The position numbers and the translations under genes were made by a program. 33,437 nucleotides of DNA from Burkholderiales bacterium (GTDB lineage Bacteria > Pseudomonadota > Gammaproteobacteria > Burkholderiales > Burkholderiaceae_C), in NCBI GenBank assembly GCA_028868995.1, contig JAGWTH010000041.1, positions 1-33,437 of the forward strand, written 5' to 3'. The notes beneath the pieces are model-generated. The model saw only the letters and a list, made by a program, of their open reading frames with translations, did not search any database and was not told where the DNA came from. Below, in pieces: positions 31,178 through 33,437 of this stretch (its first letter is position 1; every line of letters starts with the position of its first letter).

Positions 31178-32239
31178 CTACAGCGGCGCCGGCGCGGCCA
31201 CCTGCAGCTTCTCCGCCCACGGCCTCAGCGCTTCCATGATGCCCGGGTGCAGCGCCACGCCCTCCGCGCCTTGCCGCGCGGCGAGCGCGTAGCCCTGCTC
31301 GCCCGGCAGGCGCACCGGCCGGCCCGGCCGGGCCGGGCGCGAGGCGTGGCACTGGCGCGCGACCTCGTCCATCTGCCGCACGAAGGCCGCGCGGCCGGCG
31401 AAGGCAGCCGGGTCCAGGATCTGCAGGAACACGGTGGCGCCCCAGCCCTGCTTCGGGTCGGCCCGGCCGAAGCCCGCGAGGCCGCCGGTGAGGGCCTCCA
31501 CCGTCAGCGCCAGGCCATAGCCCTTGTGCCCCGAGTCCAGCCCGCCCAGGGGCAGGATGGTGCCCTTGGGCTCCTGGAACAGCACCGACGGGTCGTTGCT
31601 GGGGCGCCCGTGGCCGTCGATCACCCACTCGGCCGGCAGCCGGCCGCCTTCCTGGTGCAGGCGGTTGGTGAGGCCGTTGGTGGTGGCGGAGGTGGAGATG
31701 TCGGTGACGATGGGCTCGCCGGTCTTCGGGATGCCCACCGAGATCGGGTTGGGCGTGAACACCGCGTCCAGGCCGCCGTAGGGCGCGACGCTGGCGGAGT
31801 TGGCGTCCGAGGAGGCCAGGATCATCATCACGCCCTGCTCCGTGGCGCGCTTGTGGAACGCGGCCAGGCAGGCGATGTGGTGGCTCTGGCGGATCACCAC
31901 CGTGCCGGTGCCGCAGCGCTGCGCCATGGCGACGCCCTTCTTCATCGCCTCCAGCACCAGCCAGGGGCCGGGCAGGCGGCGGCCGTCCCAGGTGAGCGTG
32001 GCCGCGGTCTCGTGGATCACGTGCGGCTGGCCCTGCACGTTCATCGACTTCGATTCCACCTCCCGCAGGTAGGACGGCAGCAGCTGCAGCCCGTGCGTGG
32101 TGTGGCCCATCAGGTCGCCGTCGATCAGGATGTCGGCGACGGCCTGCACCTTGTCGTCCGGCATGCCGGCGGCGGCCAGCAGCGCGCAGGCGTAGTCGTG
32201 CAGGCGGGAGGCGTCGTAGCGGGGGGCGGTGGGGTTCAT
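31178..32239 (-). CDS. Ldh2/malate dehydrogenase-type oxidoreductase
   Basis: A 353-residue member of the Ldh2 (MDH2/YlbC/ComC) family of NAD(P)-dependent 2-hydroxyacid dehydrogenases, unrelated to Rossmann-fold lactate dehydrogenases. Typical segments are GDLMGHTTHGL near the start, VVIRQSHHIACLA (catalytic His), TPNPISVGIP, DISTSATTNG and LGGLDSGHKGYGLAL. Substrates in the family include malate, lactate, sulfolactate and ureidoglycolate; none can be assigned here. The ATG at 32239 gives the normal N-terminus. The frame is open back into the IS (ATG at 32344), so a longer fusion is possible. The IS sits 36 bp upstream and has replaced the promoter region. Confidence 0.9.
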   Translation of the reverse strand: MNPTAPRYDASRLHDYACALLAAAGMPDDKVQAVADILIDGDLMGHTTHGLQLLPSYLREVESKSMNVQGQPHVIHETAATLTWDGRRLPGPWLVLEAMKKGVAMAQRCGTGTVVIRQSHHIACLAAFHKRATEQGVMMILASSDANSASVAPYGGLDAVFTPNPISVGIPKTGEPIVTDISTSATTNGLTNRLHQEGGRLPAEWVIDGHGRPSNDPSVLFQEPKGTILPLGGLDSGHKGYGLALTVEALTGGLAGFGRADPKQGWGATVFLQILDPAAFAGRAAFVRQMDEVARQCHASRPARPGRPVRLPGEQGYALAARQGAEGVALHPGIMEALRPWAEKLQVAAPAPL

Positions 32240-32275
32240 GGGGGGCGTCGTCGGTTGCGGGCGACGCCAGTCTAA

Positions 32276-32291
32276 GGCAACGCTGAAGAAG
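32276..32291. repeat. IS terminal inverted repeat, transposase 3' side
   Basis: GGCAACGCTGAAGAAG, matched by the reverse complement of 33416-33431 at 15 of 16 positions. The same end occurs at 126-141 in the left copy. Confidence 0.9.
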
Positions 32292-32410
32292 CCATGGTTT
32301 TCAGACGAAGGCTCATGACTTATTTCGCGTTGCGAGATATGCACGGTCCAACGACCGTTTTGAGGCGCCCTTCGACCGTTTTGGGGGGCTTTCGCCCCTC
32401 CTTTTGCCTA

Positions 32411-33379
32411 TTACGGGCGCACCTGTGCCTGCAACTGGCGTCGGCACAAGTAGATGTTCGCCAGCGCAAGCGCCGTGAACGCGCGCGTCGCGTTCTTCTG
32501 CAGCCCACGGTAGCGAACCTTGGTGAATCCCCACAGGCGCTTCACCACGGCGAAGACGTGCTCGACCCTGGCACGCACGCGCGACTTGTTGCGGTTCTTC
32601 CGGCGTTCGATCTCGTTGATCTCCTCGCCCTTGCGCACCCGCTTGTTGGTGAAGTCCTTCGCCTTCGGCGCCTTGCCACTGATCAGGGCCTTCTGGCTGG
32701 AGTAGGCGCTGTCGCCGTAGACGCGCTCCTCCTCGCCATGCAACAGGTCGGGCAATGGATGCTTGTCGTGGACGTTGGCCGCAGTGACCACCGCGCTATG
32801 AGCCAAGCCGGTGCGGCTGTCCACGCCGATGTGCATCTTCATGCCGAAATACCACTGCTTGCCCTTGCGCGTCTGGTGCATCTCCGCATCGCGCTTCTTG
32901 TCGGCGTTCTTGGTGGAGCTCGGCGCGCCGATGATGGTCGCGTCCACGATCGTGCCGGTACCCACCTTCAGGCCGCGGCCTTGCAGCACCTCACCGACCT
33001 TGGCGAAGAGCTTCTCGCCCAGCTTGTGGGTCTCCAGCAGACGGCGGAACTTCAACAGCGTGGTGGCGTCCGGAACGCGCTCGCGCCCCAGATCGATGCC
33101 GACGAAGCTGCGCAAGCTGGCGCTGTCGTACAGCGCCTCCTCGCAAGCCTCGTCGGCCAGGTTGAACCAGTGCTGTACGAACAGCATGCGCACCATGCGA
33201 TCCAGCCCGATGGTCGGCCTGCCGCCCTCGCCCTTGGGGTAGTAGGGCTCGATCACCGCACACAGTTCCAGCCACGGGACGATGTCGTTCATCGTCTTGA
33301 GGAACACGTCCCGCTTGGTCGGCCGACGGAATTGTTCGAAGCCCTTGTCGAATTCCATGGCAAGAGTCTGCTGCTTCAT
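32411..33379 (-). CDS. IS5-group transposase (DDE)
   Basis: A 322-residue transposase very like that of E. coli IS5. The N-terminal DUF772-type region reads KTMNDIVPWLELCAVIEPYY, then RPTIGLDRMVRMLFVQHWFNLAD. The catalytic triad is D146 in GTIVDATIIGAPSSTKN, D223 in RVYGDSAYSS and E273 in RVRARVEHVFAVVKR, the last in the YREK-like context of the family (FTKVRYRGL). The gene is intact with no frameshift, so the element may still move. Its final codon and stop are also at positions 1-6 of the window in the other orientation. Confidence 0.96.
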   Translation of the reverse strand: MKQQTLAMEFDKGFEQFRRPTKRDVFLKTMNDIVPWLELCAVIEPYYPKGEGGRPTIGLDRMVRMLFVQHWFNLADEACEEALYDSASLRSFVGIDLGRERVPDATTLLKFRRLLETHKLGEKLFAKVGEVLQGRGLKVGTGTIVDATIIGAPSSTKNADKKRDAEMHQTRKGKQWYFGMKMHIGVDSRTGLAHSAVVTAANVHDKHPLPDLLHGEEERVYGDSAYSSQKALISGKAPKAKDFTNKRVRKGEEINEIERRKNRNKSRVRARVEHVFAVVKRLWGFTKVRYRGLQKNATRAFTALALANIYLCRRQLQAQVRP

Positions 33380-33415
33380 ATGGAGTTCAACGCCTCAGCG
33401 GGGCAGGCGGTGCAC

Positions 33416-33431
33416 CTTTTTCAGCGTTGCC
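33416..33431. repeat. IS terminal inverted repeat, transposase 5' side
   Basis: Outer end of the IS. It is followed by TTGGGG (33432-33437), the expected continuation of the Bug gene cut at position 142. Confidence 0.88.
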
Positions 33432-33437
33432 TTGGGG

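Larger units (their letters stand above)
32276..33431 (-). mobile_element. Complete IS5-group insertion sequence (1156 bp)
   Basis: The element is bounded by terminal inverted repeats of 16 bp (15 of 16 identical), GGCAACGCTGAAGAAG at 32276-32291 and GGCAACGCTGAAAAAG as the reverse complement of 33416-33431. It holds one transposase gene. Its inner flank is CTAA (32272-32275), fitting the YTAR target preference of the IS5 subgroup. The outer flank is TTGG, so the two sides do not form a target duplication. The last 141 bp are identical to the partial copy at 1-141 in opposite orientation. The 135 bp after the transposase stop contain a GAAA-loop hairpin (32385-32398) and two copies of an 11-bp repeat. 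Confidence 0.93.

Noticed and set aside
31104-31292. Short plus-strand frame MADTDFKLHNVL...
   Set aside because: No ribosome site or known motif, and most of it overlaps the 3' end of the Ldh2-type gene on the other strand.
142-32275. Composite transposon of 32 kb flanked by two IS5-type copies
   Set aside because: The interior is mostly core housekeeping genes, the outer flanks do not share a target duplication, and the TTGG evidence points to two independent insertions.
1-33437. CRISPR arrays, rRNA genes, riboswitches, toxin-antitoxin or phage-defence modules
   Set aside because: Looked for regular spaced repeats, conserved rRNA or riboswitch cores, and small paired genes; none were seen.

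Overview
The window looks like chromosomal DNA of a high-GC betaproteobacterium of the order Burkholderiales, probably Comamonadaceae. This is inferred from very high GC at third codon positions, a Bug/TctC-type uptake receptor, the run ompR-envZ / ispDF / mfd / serB, and a 3-hydroxybutyrate dehydrogenase typical of polyhydroxybutyrate-using bacteria. No species can be named from sequence reading alone.

Region 1 (1-4200) is accessory. It opens with the last 141 bp of an IS5-group element. Next, all on the minus strand, come a Bug receptor gene cut after 62 codons by that IS, a TauD/TfdA-type dioxygenase, a beta-keto acid cleavage enzyme (BKACE/DUF849), a short-chain dehydrogenase, and a GntR/FCD regulator whose DNA-binding N-terminus is missing and replaced by an out-of-frame AlpA-like fragment. 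About 500 bp of apparently geneless DNA, with GGGGTAAA repeats like those near integrase genes, separates this from tRNA-Val(GAC). The picture is a decayed genomic island at a tRNA, carrying a small catabolic operon. The three enzymes could form a hydroxylate-oxidise-cleave chain on a four-carbon carboxylate.

Region 2 (4215-32239) is core-like and densely packed: relA with an alpha/beta hydrolase; bdhA; a SIMPL-domain protein; ompR-envZ; ispDF divergent from mfd; a CbiM-like membrane protein; a TfoX N-domain protein; serB; a PhoD phosphatase with an MFS transporter; pssA-thpR; a double-FHA protein with an unknown partner; uspA; a YbfB-type MFS transporter; a GST / hydratase / transglutaminase-like group; a DEDD exonuclease; a class A PBP; a SUI1/YciH protein; a small cytochrome c; and an Ldh2-type dehydrogenase. 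Several genes have a -10-like hexamer only 6-7 nt before the start codon, suggesting leaderless mRNAs. uspA and the cytochrome c gene carry FNR/CRP-like boxes near -41.5.

Region 3 (32276-33431) is a complete IS5-group element in the orientation opposite to the left copy. The six bases beyond its far end (TTGGGG) are exactly what is expected to continue the Bug gene cut at the left end, including a 4-bp target duplication. The 32-kb interior has therefore either been inverted by recombination between the two IS copies, or the assembly has crossed between the two copies.
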